A DNA stretch of 64,000 nt from Bacteroidales bacterium (GTDB taxonomy: Bacteria > Bacteroidota > Bacteroidia > Bacteroidales > Marinilabiliaceae). Where the stretch lies: contig JAKSLG010000003.1 in assembly GCA_024401295.1 (NCBI GenBank), positions 107,927 to 171,926 of the forward strand, in the 5' to 3' direction. Below the pieces are notes generated by a model. It searched no databases, had not been told where the DNA came from, and saw nothing but the letters and a program-made list of their open reading frames with translations. Shown one piece after another: positions 37,788 to 47,100 of this stretch. The first letter of the stretch is position 1. Every line of letters begins with the position of its first letter. A program made the position numbers and the translations under genes.

Positions 37788-38515
37788 TAATCTCGATGTG
37801 TAACGTTATTATCCTGATCTATAAGCGTTTTGCCCGTTAGCTTCAAATAAACCTGAGCAGTCGCCAAGATGTCTTTTTCGCAATAGATAGCAATTCGCTT
37901 GAGGTCGTGCTCTTCATAATATACATGAGCAACTTGACTGCCATCAATATCATCTTTGGGTGTAGGAATACCAAAAATATGCGTCAGCAGATTGAGAGAT
38001 GTATACGATTTGTAATCTCCGAATTTCCACATTTCCATCGTATCAATGAAATTGACTTCCCACGGCTTCTTGCCTGCAACATTCAGGACATCAGGAAGTG
38101 CTAATCCATTGATTAATATGCGTCTGGCAATGTATGGAATATCAAATTCCTTGGCATTGTGACCGCAAAGAAATTTATCGACAGTCGAATAGTTTGCATT
38201 GATGAGGTTGATGAAGCCTGTTAAAAGCGTTTTCTCGTCATCGTCAGCAAATGATTTGCTGTAGAAGTTTTTGACACCATTGATTTCGCGTATGAAACCT
38301 ACTGATATACAAACTATTTTGCCAAATTCAGCATAGATCCCGGCCTCTTGAAAGACATCCGCTGGATTGACCTCTTCATTGCGATGAAGTGCAAGGGCTT
38401 TTTTATCCCAAAGATGCTGCATTCCTTCACTCATCTGCGTGTAATCAGCAACACCCGGCACGGTCTCGATATCGAGGAAAAGAATGTTCTCGAGTTTTAT
38501 CTGAGAATAGTTCAT
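37787..38515 (-). CDS. Predicted 3'-5' exonuclease (PolB-like, RNase H fold)
   Basis: The 242-residue protein starts at ATG 38515; the frame extends to a TTG at 38524. It has the DEDD exonuclease pattern: FLDIETVPG (Asp-x-Glu of Exo I), CGHNAKEFDIPYIARR (Exo II), and a late YCEKDILATAQVYLKL (Exo III, Asp). This is the family described as predicted exonuclease related to the polymerase-B elongation subunit (DNA_pol_B_exo2), common in Bacteroidota. A role in DNA repair or RNA processing is unproven. It follows folA with a 9-base gap and precedes the gamma-CA-like gene. Confidence 0.85.
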   Translation of the reverse strand: MNYSQIKLENILFLDIETVPGVADYTQMSEGMQHLWDKKALALHRNEEVNPADVFQEAGIYAEFGKIVCISVGFIREINGVKNFYSKSFADDDEKTLLTGFINLINANYSTVDKFLCGHNAKEFDIPYIARRILINGLALPDVLNVAGKKPWEVNFIDTMEMWKFGDYKSYTSLNLLTHIFGIPTPKDDIDGSQVAHVYYEEHDLKRIAIYCEKDILATAQVYLKLTGKTLIDQDNNVTHRD

Positions 38516-38524
38516 GCTTGTCAA

Positions 38525-39010
38525 TTATTTACGAATCAAGGTTTTAAAGCGGAATTGGAGTCCTGATTTCTCATCAGTTTGCCATTCGCCTTCTTCAATC
38601 AGCAACCATTCCTGCATGTCGATGGTTGGGAAAAACGTATCTGCGTCTTCAAACTGCTCGTCGATTTCCGTCACGTAGAGACGTTCAGCCTTAGGCATGA
38701 ATTGTCTGTAGACTTCGCCTCCACCGATGACATATACATCATCATTTCGAGTGATTTCGATCGCCTCATCGACCGAGTGCACAATCTCAGCACCTTCGAT
38801 ATGGCAATCGGCATTGCGCGAGACGACAATGTTTCGTCTGTTAGGCAATGTTCCTTTCGGCAATGCATTGCTTGTCTTGCGGCCCATGACAATCGTATGA
38901 CCCGATGTCACAGCCTTGAAATGTTTGAGGTCGGCAGAAATGTAGGCAAGCTGGTCACCGCCACGTCCTATTGCATTATTCCTGTCGATGGCAACTATCA
39001 TTGAAATCAT
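38525..39010 (-). CDS. folA: Dihydrofolate reductase
   Basis: The 161-residue protein fits DHFR length and motifs: MIVAIDRNNAIGRGGDQL, the acidic active-site residue in SADLKHFK, TIVMGRKTSNALPKGTLPNRRNIVVSR, and VYVIGGGEVYRQFMP for NADPH binding. It reduces dihydrofolate made by ThyA, whose gene lies just upstream. Two ATG codons (39010 and 39001) are possible starts; the second opens on the conserved strand. The usual Trp of the substrate loop (LPW) is replaced in AYIS, a variation seen by eye. Confidence 0.94.
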   Translation of the reverse strand: MISMIVAIDRNNAIGRGGDQLAYISADLKHFKAVTSGHTIVMGRKTSNALPKGTLPNRRNIVVSRNADCHIEGAEIVHSVDEAIEITRNDDVYVIGGGEVYRQFMPKAERLYVTEIDEQFEDADTFFPTIDMQEWLLIEEGEWQTDEKSGLQFRFKTLIRK

Positions 39011-39032
39011 AGTGGTCGCAATATTTAGTCCT

Positions 39033-39827
39033 TTAAACTGAAACTACACCCTTGATATGCGGATGAGCCTGATAGTCAACGAGTTCAAAGTCTTCATATT
39101 TAAAATCATTGATATCCTTGACGTTAGGGTTTATCTTCATCTTTGGCAAAGGATATGGCTCACGCGCAATCTGTTCATGTACCTGCTCAAGGTGGTTTTT
39201 ATAGATATGCGCATCACCAAATGTATGGACAAAATCGCCAGGTTCAAGCCCGCAGACCTGAGCAATCATCATCGTCAGCAAAGCGTACGATGCGATGTTG
39301 AACGGAACGCCGAGGAAAATGTCTGCACTGCGCTGGTAAAGCTGGCAACTGAGCTTACCGTTTGCCACATAGAACTGAAACAGCGTATGGCATGGCGGCA
39401 ACGCCATGTTTTCGACTTCGGCCACATTCCACGCGCATACGAGCAAACGACGCGAATACGGATTTGTCTTAATCTGTTCTATGACGCTACCGAGTTGATC
39501 TATTGCACCGCCATCGTATGTCGGCCATGATCGCCACTGGTGGCCATAAACCGGACCAAGTTCACCGTTTTCATCTGCCCATTCATTCCAGATTCTGACG
39601 CCATTATCCTGAAGATACTTGATGTTCGTCGAACCGCTGATGAACCACAACAATTCATGGATGATACTCTTGAGATGAAGTTTTTTTGTTGTCAAAAGCG
39701 GAAAACCCTGGCTCAAGTCAAAGCGCATCTGGTGGCCGAAGACACCGATTGTGCCCGTGCCTGTTCTGTCGCTGCGTTCTGTGCCCTCTTCGAGCACGCG
39801 CTTTATGAGGTCTATATATTGTTTCAT
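39033..39827 (-). CDS. thyA: Thymidylate synthase
   Basis: The 264-residue protein is Thy[19 protein letters not shown] at the N-terminus, the catalytic Cys in [33 protein letters not shown] and [10 protein letters not shown]. Length equals the E. coli enzyme. It methylates dUMP with methylene-tetrahydrofolate, yielding dihydrofolate for the next gene product. It starts 15 bases after the kinase stop and is followed by folA after 22 bases. Confidence 0.97.
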   Translation of the reverse strand: MKQYIDLIKRVLEEGTERSDRTGTGTIGVFGHQMRFDLSQGFPLLTTKKLHLKSIIHELLWFISGSTNIKYLQDNGVRIWNEWADENGELGPVYGHQWRSWPTYDGGAIDQLGSVIEQIKTNPYSRRLLVCAWNVAEVENMALPPCHTLFQFYVANGKLSCQLYQRSADIFLGVPFNIASYALLTMMIAQVCGLEPGDFVHTFGDAHIYKNHLEQVHEQIAREPYPLPKMKINPNVKDINDFKYEDFELVDYQAHPHIKGVVSV

Positions 39828-39842
39828 CGTTAATATGTTTTT

Positions 39843-40763
39843 CTATTCCATTATTTTCCTTAGCCAACTGATTGGCTTAAAGGTCTTTTCGACCTTTTCC
39901 AAATCGTCGAGCATCTCCTTCGCTGTCTGGTAGCGACCTTCAATGCCCTTGGCGAGCGTCTGTTCAATCTCCTCTGGCGACAATCGCCGTGGCGGCAATC
40001 TGAACGGCTCTTTATATGCTGCTTTCGACAGTACCGCATAGAGTTTGTCGTCCATTCGAGACGGCTGTTTCATTGGATATGTCAGTTGCAGATTGACAAG
40101 TATTTCAGGATTGCAATCGCTATATGGCGCCTTCCCCATTATCAACTGGAACAGGCTGATACTCAGCGCGAAAAGATCTGATGCCGGACATACGAGCTTG
40201 TTGCGTTTAAGGAGCATTTCGGGTGGCGAAAATATCAGCGCAAAAGATGTTCTGATATCGCCCGTGTAAGGATAGTCCGAACATTGTTCGAAGTCTATCA
40301 ATACAGCCTTTTCAAACTCCATCTGGCCGTTTTCATCGTTCGGAATCACGATATTTGCAGGCTTCACATCTCGATGAATTATTCCCGCCTCATGCACAAC
40401 GCTCAAAGCACGCAGAACTGCCCTTCCCGCCTCTACGAAGCGCATTTCATCGATTTTCCGATAAATATCCTTGGTCGTGAATATCGTCTTGAGGTCTGTT
40501 CCCTCTACATATTCCCTCACTACGTACAGACACCCGTCTTCCGCCGTCCACGTGTCGATGACCGGAGCTACATTCGGATGCTTTATCTCGCTCAGTCTCT
40601 GCATGAGCGACGGCATGCTCGGACTATATTTCTCGATGCATTTGACAGACACTTTTCGCTGGCCATCCTCCGTCTTTCCCGTCCAGATGCCACCGAATTT
40701 TCCCTTTCCGCCTTGCTTTTCGCCTAGCAGATAGATCCCTTTATGTCCACAAACCTTGTTCAT
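39843..40763 (-). CDS. Eukaryotic-type Ser/Thr protein kinase, soluble
   Basis: The 306-residue protein is nearly all kinase domain. Visible elements: Gly-rich loop GGKGKFGG (18-25), VSVKCIEK with Lys41, IIHRDVKPANIVI (catalytic loop His130-Arg-Asp132), LIDFEQ at 156-160 where the usual DFG is DFE, and FSPPEML for the APE segment. There is no membrane helix, PASTA or other sensor domain. It is most likely a cytoplasmic kinase; the DFE change sits at the metal-binding Asp motif but keeps Asp157. It heads a minus-strand run thyA-folA-exonuclease-gamma-CA-three GTs. Substrate unknown. Confidence 0.87.
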   Translation of the reverse strand: MNKVCGHKGIYLLGEKQGGKGKFGGIWTGKTEDGQRKVSVKCIEKYSPSMPSLMQRLSEIKHPNVAPVIDTWTAEDGCLYVVREYVEGTDLKTIFTTKDIYRKIDEMRFVEAGRAVLRALSVVHEAGIIHRDVKPANIVIPNDENGQMEFEKAVLIDFEQCSDYPYTGDIRTSFALIFSPPEMLLKRNKLVCPASDLFALSISLFQLIMGKAPYSDCNPEILVNLQLTYPMKQPSRMDDKLYAVLSKAAYKEPFRLPPRRLSPEEIEQTLAKGIEGRYQTAKEMLDDLEKVEKTFKPISWLRKIME

Positions 40764-41056
40764 CCAAGTCCTTGAATACCTTCATTTTCTACTGGATATC
40801 CTTTTTCCGGATGGGGGGAAGTCTCCCCCTCGCTTCGGGCGCCTGCGGCGTCACTTCCGCTTCCCCCTCACTGACCGTCTCCGCTCCGTTCATCGTCGTT
40901 TGCTTTGGTCAGCTCCGAGCTCTCATCCCAATGCCATATCCAATATGTTCGTCTTACATTAAGACGTGCAAAAATAACAATTTTTAGCAACTATACACCG
41001 AATTCCGTCCCCGTATTGAAGCAAATCGGATCTATATGATGACCCCATAAAAGAAA
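40764..41056. other. Intergenic region with GC-rich element
   Basis: No gene is seen between the kinase start and the lipoprotein terminator. About 40800-40930 is strikingly GC-rich for this genome and carries short inverted repeats: GGGGGA/TCCCCC near 40815-40830 and CGCC/GGCG within GCGCCTGCGGCG. Further out, the sequence returns to AT-rich. If the kinase promoter is the box at 40969-40976, this element would be inside its 5' leader. Confidence 0.6.
40969..40976 (-). promoter_or_regulatory. Possible -7 box upstream of the kinase
   Basis: TATTTTTG on the minus strand matches TAnnTTTG, about 205 bases upstream of ATG 40763. A -33 TTTG at the right spacing is not evident, so this is weak. Confidence 0.3.
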
Positions 41057-41076
41057 AGGCGGCCCAAAAGCCGCCT
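41051..41076 (-). terminator. Rho-independent terminator downstream of lipoprotein gene
   Basis: A 7-bp perfect stem AGGCGGC/GCCGCCT (41057-41063 with 41070-41076) with a 6-base loop is followed on the minus strand by a T-rich tract (TTTTCTTTTATT). It is about 100 bases past the lipoprotein stop. Confidence 0.8.
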
Positions 41077-41172
41077 CCCATACTATATGTCTAGTACCAG
41101 ATTAATACTTTTCAAATGCATCATTTTTTACAACAACATCCTCTGTAGCCATAAAAAAAAGCGCTCTGAAAA

Positions 41173-41598
41173 TTATTTGGATTGGTTATTCCAAGCCACT
41201 TCTGTACCATTTTCTGACACAAGATTCTGAGCATGTTCAGAGAGCCAATCCTCAAATTTTTTGTCTCCAAGTTCTGCTCTCATCTGCGAAGTGTTGATAG
41301 CAATACCAACAACTTTGTACCCGCTGGTAAAGAAATTGTCCTTCACATAGATAACACCATCAACAAGCAAATCATAGCCCGGACCAGCATTAGACAATGC
41401 ATTGTCTACAGCATCTTTAATGCTTGTGCCGAGTCCAAGGAAGCCCATGCTTTTGCCCTCCGTGTTTTTACCAGAGTTCTTGTCGACTTGAATTGCGTGA
41501 GTCTTTGTTGACACGATTGTAAAATCCAATGCTCTGTATGAGCAACTTGCCAACATGATAGTTGCCATTAAGGCAACAATGCTTTTAATTGTTTTCAT
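41173..41598 (-). CDS. Hypothetical lipoprotein (TRL-like?)
   Basis: This 141-residue protein has a signal peptide with lipobox LASC (Cys19), so the mature part is lipid-anchored, probably at the outer membrane or inner face. The middle part GFLGLGTSIKDAVDNALSNA followed by DLLVDGVIYVKDNFF resembles the TRL-like/small Bacteroidetes lipoprotein pattern of a Gly-rich turn, helix and strand, but I cannot place it firmly. It is flanked by the structured RNA locus upstream and a terminator downstream. No function is assigned. Confidence 0.75.
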   Translation of the reverse strand: MKTIKSIVALMATIMLASCSYRALDFTIVSTKTHAIQVDKNSGKNTEGKSMGFLGLGTSIKDAVDNALSNAGPGYDLLVDGVIYVKDNFFTSGYKVVGIAINTSQMRAELGDKKFEDWLSEHAQNLVSENGTEVAWNNQSK

Positions 41599-41649
41599 AG
41601 GTTTATCCCCTATATCCCCTAAGTTCCGCAGGACATTAAATTATAAACA

Positions 41650-41820
41650 AAAGAAGCGTGGAACTGTATGTCCAACCGCGTCTGATGGTCCTAGGAAAAC
41701 CTTGAATAGCAAAGTATGGATATAGCAGCCCACGCATATAGCGTGAGAACCACTATGCCAACTCTTGCTATTGTTTGAAAATTTCCTAGGTTTTCAGACG
41801 CAAGAAAGCATAACGCTTCT
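41650..41820 (-). ncRNA. ssrS: Structured RNA, probable 6S RNA
   Basis: Nothing protein-coding lies here, but the strand folds into a long interrupted rod of about 170 bases. Perfect helices pair 41652-41659 with 41813-41820 (8 bp), 41678-41685 with 41794-41801 (8 bp), 41690-41698 with 41782-41790 (9 bp), 41705-41712 with 41765-41772 (8 bp), and an apical hairpin 41731-41735 with 41741-41745. A promoter with TTTG-N21-TGTATTTG ends at 41822 on the minus strand, just where the closing stem begins, and the 3' side runs into CTTCTTTTGTTTAT. Size, rod shape with internal loops and own promoter fit 6S RNA, which binds RNA polymerase. The SRP RNA, tmRNA and RNase P core motifs are absent. No covariance model was run. 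Confidence 0.6.
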
Positions 41821-41821
41821 A

Positions 41822-41854
41822 CAAATACATATGTCTCGCACCAATCGATGCAAA
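41822..41854 (-). promoter_or_regulatory. Promoter of the structured RNA
   Basis: On the minus strand TTTG (41851-41854) is followed after 21 bases by TGTATTTG (41822-41829), one mismatch from TAnnTTTG. The predicted start near 41818 coincides with the closing helix of the RNA, which orients the gene. Confidence 0.6.
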
Positions 41855-42018
41855 GGCGAATTTAGACAAATAAAATTTAATAAACAATTATTTTTTCAAG
41901 AAGACATCCATGCATCGGATCGGGATTGCTACACCTAGTCAAAAAAAAAAGACATCTATTTCATTTTATTTGGCACAAAGCATCACGTTCAACAGGCATA
42001 AAGATGCGCCTTTTTTCG

Positions 42019-42026
42019 TATATTTG
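42019..42026 (+). promoter_or_regulatory. -7 box for DUF4286-ruvC-queA
   Basis: TATATTTG matches TAnnTTTG exactly, 26 bases before ATG 42053. No clear -33 box. The 150 bases before it hold an A-run and no further feature that I can see. Confidence 0.5.
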
Positions 42027-42052
42027 CGCCCGTATAAAAAACAGGAAAAGCG

Positions 42053-42358
42053 ATGTATCTTTACAACACAACATTTGTTGTCGAAAGCAGCGAGATTGAC
42101 TGGTGGCAAAAGTGGATGCGAGACCAATATCTCCCGCTTTTCGCATCACAGGTTCCATCTGCAGCATACGAAATTTTCAAGATTGACGGCAGCGGTCAGC
42201 AAGGCGAATCAACCTTTTCGTGCCAATGGCGTTGCGAGCAGATTGGCGATCTCGGCATGATTGGCAAATGCGCTGACACATTGCAAAACAGCCTCATGAA
42301 ACTCAAGAACGGCACCATTTGCTGTTTCTCGACAATGATGAAAAGCATCGAAATATGA
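42053..42358 (+). CDS. DUF4286 family protein
   Basis: The 101-residue protein starts MYLYNTTFVVESSEIDWWQK, typical of DUF4286, a small family found next to ruvC in Bacteroidota. It has paired strands and a helix, no signal peptide and three cysteines near the C-terminus. The ruvC start codon overlaps its stop (ATGA), indicating coupled translation. No function is known; the constant neighbour suggests a link with recombination or simply conserved order. Confidence 0.85.
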   Translation: MYLYNTTFVVESSEIDWWQKWMRDQYLPLFASQVPSAAYEIFKIDGSGQQGESTFSCQWRCEQIGDLGMIGKCADTLQNSLMKLKNGTICCFSTMMKSIEI

Positions 42359-42906
42359 AAACGCGTATTTTGGGCATCGACCCGGGAACGAATGTGTTGG
42401 GATATGGTCTTTTAGACTGCGATGGACGCAAGGCCGAGGTCGTGATGCTCGGCGTCCTGGAACTCAAGAAACTGCCCGACCACTATGCGAAACTCAAGCG
42501 CATATATGACCGCGTGATGAACATCATTGACGAATACAAACCGCAGCAACTGGCCATCGAAGCGCCATTTTTCGGCAAGAATGTCCAGAGTATGCTTAAG
42601 CTCGGACGAGCTCAAGGTGTCTGCATGGCTGCCGCTGTGGCCCATGACATGCCGATAACCGAATATGCTCCACTGAAAGTCAAGCAGGCCATCACTGGTC
42701 ATGGCGATGCTGCAAAGGAACAGGTTGCAGCGATGCTTCAGCGAATGCTCCACTTCGACGATATTCCGAAGTACCTCGATGCCACCGATGCTCTTGGAGT
42801 GGCCTATTGTCATTTCCTCCAGATTTCGAGTCCTGTCATGTCCGATCGTTCGGTAAAGAGCTGGAAAGAATTCGCGCTCAAAAACCCAGGACGCATAACC
42901 AAGTAA
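42355..42906 (+). CDS. ruvC: Holliday junction resolvase RuvC
   Basis: From ATG 42355 the protein has 183 residues, the usual RuvC length. It begins TRILGIDPGTNVLGYGLL with the first catalytic Asp, followed by AIEAPFFGKNVQSMLKLGRAQG (Glu), and near the C-terminus YLDATDALGVAYCH (Asp pair). It cleaves Holliday junctions as a dimer with RuvAB. The frame also opens 12 codons earlier, but this start overlaps the DUF4286 stop and fits the family N-terminus. queA follows after 11 bases. Confidence 0.95.
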   Translation: MKTRILGIDPGTNVLGYGLLDCDGRKAEVVMLGVLELKKLPDHYAKLKRIYDRVMNIIDEYKPQQLAIEAPFFGKNVQSMLKLGRAQGVCMAAAVAHDMPITEYAPLKVKQAITGHGDAAKEQVAAMLQRMLHFDDIPKYLDATDALGVAYCHFLQISSPVMSDRSVKSWKEFALKNPGRITK

Positions 42907-42917
42907 ACAAAACACAA

Positions 42918-44135
42918 ATGTCTGTACCTCATATAGATAGCAGTAAATACGATTACGAACTGCCAGAAGAGAAGATCGCACGTTACCCTCTGAGCGAGCG
43001 CGACAAGTCGAAGTTGCTCGTCTATAACCAGGGCGAGATCATCGACTCGCAATTTGCACGTGTTGGCGACTTCATGCCAGCCGATGGTTTCACAATGGTT
43101 TTCAACAATACGAAAGTCATTCGTGCAAGAATCATTTTCCACAAGGAAACGGGCGCGCAGATTGAGATATTCTGTCTCGAACCTATCGTGCCAAACGAGG
43201 TACAACAGGCATTTGCCGAGCGCAGACAGACGACATGGAAATGCATCGTCGGCAACTCAAAAAAATGGAAAGAGGGAGCACTCTTCCTTGATGTTCAGAC
43301 TGCTCATGGCCTGGTCCGACTTTCAGCAATGCGTAGCCAGACATTAGGCAATGCTTCCGAAATCATCTTCAGCTGGGACAACGACGCACTCTCATTTGCT
43401 GAAATCATTGAGAGCGTGGGCGTTATGCCTATTCCGCCATATCTGAACCGAGAAACAGAAAGCATAGACAACACGCGCTATCAGACTGTGTATTCACAGC
43501 ACAAAGGATCTGTTGCAGCACCGACGGCGGGACTGCATTTCACAGACGAAATACTCGGCCAGCTCAAGCAGAAAGGCGGTGAACTTGTAAATCTGACACT
43601 TCATGTAGGCGCAGGTACATTCAAGCCTGTGCAGACAAAAGATGCTGAAAGCCACGTGATGCATGCCGAACATATTGTTGTTGAAGCGGAAGCCATTCGC
43701 AGGATTATTGGTGGGAAGAAGCCGCTCATTGCCGTTGGAACGACATCCGTGCGCACATTGGAATCACTCTATTGGCTTGGCGTGAAACTTCTTGCCGGCC
43801 AGAGCATTGACGAAGGCCTGATGCAATGGGACGCCTATGAATTGCCTCAGGAGTTTTCTGCAGAAGAGGCCTTGAATGCGCTTCTCGATTATCTCAAGAA
43901 ACTAAATGTCAACGAGTTGCACAGCATAACCCAAATCATGATCATGCCTGGATACCGTTTCAGAATTGTCGAACGGCTCATCACCAATTTCCATCAGCCT
44001 CACAGCACATTGCTGCTGTTGATCGGCGCTTTTATTGGCGAAGACTGGAAACGCGTTTATGACCACGCCCTGAACAACGAATTCAGATTTTTGAGCTATG
44101 GCGATTCATCGCTGTTGATTCCAAGCAAAAAATAA
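42918..44135 (+). CDS. queA: tRNA preQ1(34) S-adenosylmethionine ribosyltransferase-isomerase
   Basis: The 405-residue protein has QueA motifs: YELPEEKIARYPLSERDKSK, FNNTKVIRARI, GSVAAPTAGLHFT, LTLHVGAGTFKPV, and FHQPHSTLLLLIGAF near the end. It makes epoxyqueuosine in tRNA wobble position. It is longer than the E. coli protein (about 355 residues), as in other Bacteroidota, through an insert near residues 85-130 (FAERRQTTWKCIV). ATG 42918 was chosen because the frame upstream runs back through ruvC. Confidence 0.95.
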   Translation: MSVPHIDSSKYDYELPEEKIARYPLSERDKSKLLVYNQGEIIDSQFARVGDFMPADGFTMVFNNTKVIRARIIFHKETGAQIEIFCLEPIVPNEVQQAFAERRQTTWKCIVGNSKKWKEGALFLDVQTAHGLVRLSAMRSQTLGNASEIIFSWDNDALSFAEIIESVGVMPIPPYLNRETESIDNTRYQTVYSQHKGSVAAPTAGLHFTDEILGQLKQKGGELVNLTLHVGAGTFKPVQTKDAESHVMHAEHIVVEAEAIRRIIGGKKPLIAVGTTSVRTLESLYWLGVKLLAGQSIDEGLMQWDAYELPQEFSAEEALNALLDYLKKLNVNELHSITQIMIMPGYRFRIVERLITNFHQPHSTLLLLIGAFIGEDWKRVYDHALNNEFRFLSYGDSSLLIPSKK

Positions 44136-44145
44136 GCTATATTTG
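44115..44145 (+). promoter_or_regulatory. Promoter for the ABC-2 transporter
   Basis: TTG (44115-44117) and TATATTTG (44138-44145) are 20 bases apart, the canonical Bacteroidota arrangement. It lies partly inside the queA 3' end and 25 bases before ATG 44171. Confidence 0.6.
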
Positions 44146-44170
44146 TCATTGTTTTTAAATCCGCAAACGA

Positions 44171-47100
44171 ATGAGCGAAGCACTTCTCGAAGCAATCATG
44201 CAGCTGTTTGCATTGTTGACCGACGTCAAGCATGCAACGGCAGAGACAGGAAGACAAAAGGTTGCCGAATATCTTTCGGCACAGTTTAACGCAGAATATG
44301 TCGGCCGGTTTCTCGAACGCTACGACTACTATTTGAACCGTTTCCATGGATCTATCGAGAACTACGAACAGCAGACATCCGACAACCTGAGCAACATGGA
44401 GGCCATCTGCCAACAGATCAACCAAGAGATTGATCTCGACGCAAAAGTGCTCATTCTCAATACGTTCCTCAATTACATCCTCAAGGCTGAAATCAGCACT
44501 GAAGAGGAACGCTTTGTCGATTCGCTTGCCAACTACCTCCGAATTCCAGCAAACGACTACTGGGCGATGAAGGGTTTCGTGCTTCAACAGCCTCTCGACA
44601 TCGTTGACAAGGGCCGATTGCTGCTCATCAATGGCCGACCAGACAAGCCACATCCAGATATCAAACATATCTATAACACGAAGCAGCGCGTCAACGTATG
44701 GGTACTCCATATCCGTTCGACAAACTCGTTTCTATTCAAATATGACGGTGAGCGAAACCTTTACCTCAACGGCCACAAGGTCGAAATCGGCAAAGTGTAT
44801 CCAATGGAGCCGGGATCGGTCATCAACACGTCACAAGTCAAGCCTGTCTATTACGGCCACATCGCCGAAAAATTCATCACGAAGCAAGACAATGGCCGAA
44901 TAATCTATCGTGCCATCGACATCGAGTATAAATTCAATGACACGAACATTGGTGTCCACAAGTTCAGTTTCTTAGGCAAGAGCGGTCAGCTTGTCGGCAT
45001 CATGGGCGGCTCGGGTTCGGGCAAATCGACGTTGCTCAATCTGATGAACGGCAATTTCCGCCCAAGCCATGGCTCGATAACCATCAACGGCTACGATATG
45101 CGAGCCGACAGCAAGACGCTTCAGGGCGTTATCGGCTATGTGCCGCAGGACGATATCCTGAACGAAGAACTCACTGTTTATGAGAACCTTATGTTTAATG
45201 CCAGGCTCATTTTCGACGGCAAAACACGTCATGAGCAGGAGCAACTCATTGAAAAGGCTCTCAATGACTTCGACCTCGTTGAGGCACGCGACTTGAAAGT
45301 GGGAAATCCACTCAACAAGATTTTGAGCGGCGGACAGCGCAAACGACTCAACATTGCGCTCGAGTTGATGCGTGAGCCTTCAATTCTCTTTGTTGATGAG
45401 CCGACATCAGGCCTTTCGTCAATCGACTCCGAGAAAGTCATGGTGCTGCTCAAGCGCCAGGTCTTGAAGGGCAAACTCGTGATTATCAACATTCATCAGC
45501 CAAGCAGCGACATATACAAGCTGCTCGACAAGCTGATTATCATTGACCAAGGTGGTCGCGTTGTCTATAACGGCAACCCGATGAATGCCATCGTCTATTT
45601 CAAGCGCAAAGCCCACTATGTAAACCCAGATGAACGCGAGTGCTTCACTTGTGGCAACGTCAAAACCGAGCAACCATTGCGTATCATCGAGGCAAGAATG
45701 GTTGACACGATGGGCAAGGTTATCCGCCGAAGAAAAATCAGCGCAGAGGAGTGGTATAAACAATATTGCGAGGAGTTTGAAGCATCGTTCGACTGGAAAT
45801 ACAAGGAACGCATTCAGAAAGAGCGTCTTCCAGAAAACCTCTATAGCAGACCAGGTCGATGGAGCCAGTTCAAGACCTACATGAAACGCGATGCGCTCAA
45901 GAAACTCAAGGATGGGCAGTACATGCTCATCAATCTTTTTGAGGTTCCTATCCTGGCATTTTTATTGGCTTTCGCAACGCGTTATCTGAATGAAGCCGGC
46001 GACTATTCGTTCATCTCCAACACGAACATTCCGACCTATCTTTTCATGTGCGTCATTGTTTCAATTTTCGTTGGACTCAATGTCAGTGCCGAAGAGATGA
46101 TAAAGGACAGGAAATTGCTTGTTCGCGAGCAATTCCTCAACTTGAGCCGATTTGCATATCTCAACAGTAAAATCATCAACTTGATGGTTATCGCGGCTTT
46201 CCAGACGCTCTGCCTCGTGCTGATCGGCAACTACATTCTCGAGATCGACGGCATGAACATCGGCTACTGGGCAATTCTCTTCACGACATTCGTACACGCG
46301 ATCATGCTCGGCCTGAACATCAGCAGCGGCCTGAAGACAGCCGTTTCAATCTATGTCTCCATCCCGCTTGTTCTAGTTCCACAACTGCTTTTCAGCGGCA
46401 CGATGGTCAACTTCGACAAGCTCCACCCGACGGTCTCACATCGCGAATTCGTGCCGCACATCGGCGACATCATGGCCTCACGATGGAGCTACGAGGCACT
46501 GGCTGTCTATCAGTTCAAGGAAAACAAATACGAACGACATTTCTTCGATGCCGAACAAAAGCGAAGCGAAGCCTCTTACGCCACTTCGACATGGATTCCT
46601 GAACTGCGAAAACTCAACGATCGTTGCGAGCAGCTCCGCATCTCCAACGACCCACAGCTCAAACAATCATCCGAACTGCTCTTCACGGAAATGAGCAAAC
46701 TGGCCGCAACAAGACTCAAAAAACTCCCTCGACTGCTTCGCATGCTGACATCGCCAAAATATGACAGTACGAGCCACGAGTTTGTTGATCAGCAGCTCAA
46801 TACGCTCAAGCAGAAATACGCCGAACAGTTCTCGACATACAATAGCGAATGCGACAGCATCAGCACCTCGCTTGCCAAGGAACTGGGCAGTGCCGAAGCC
46901 GTTGCACAATTGCGCAAAGACAACTATAACGAAGCTTTGGCCGGACTTGCACTCGCAAAGCACGACTACAACCAGATAAGCATCTATCCTGACCTCATGG
47001 TCAGAAAGAAACAGCCTATCTACCAAAAGCCGGACAACCACTGGGGACGCACGCATTTCTATGCACCGACAAAGCGTTTTGCCGACATTGAACTGCCAAC

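Noticed and set aside
41650-41820. SRP RNA, tmRNA or RNase P RNA
   Set aside because: The hallmark core sequences of these RNAs are absent; the single interrupted rod fits 6S RNA better.
44096-44710. Minus-strand open frame of 204 codons
   Set aside because: It is opposite the start of the ABC-2 transporter and has no recognisable domain.
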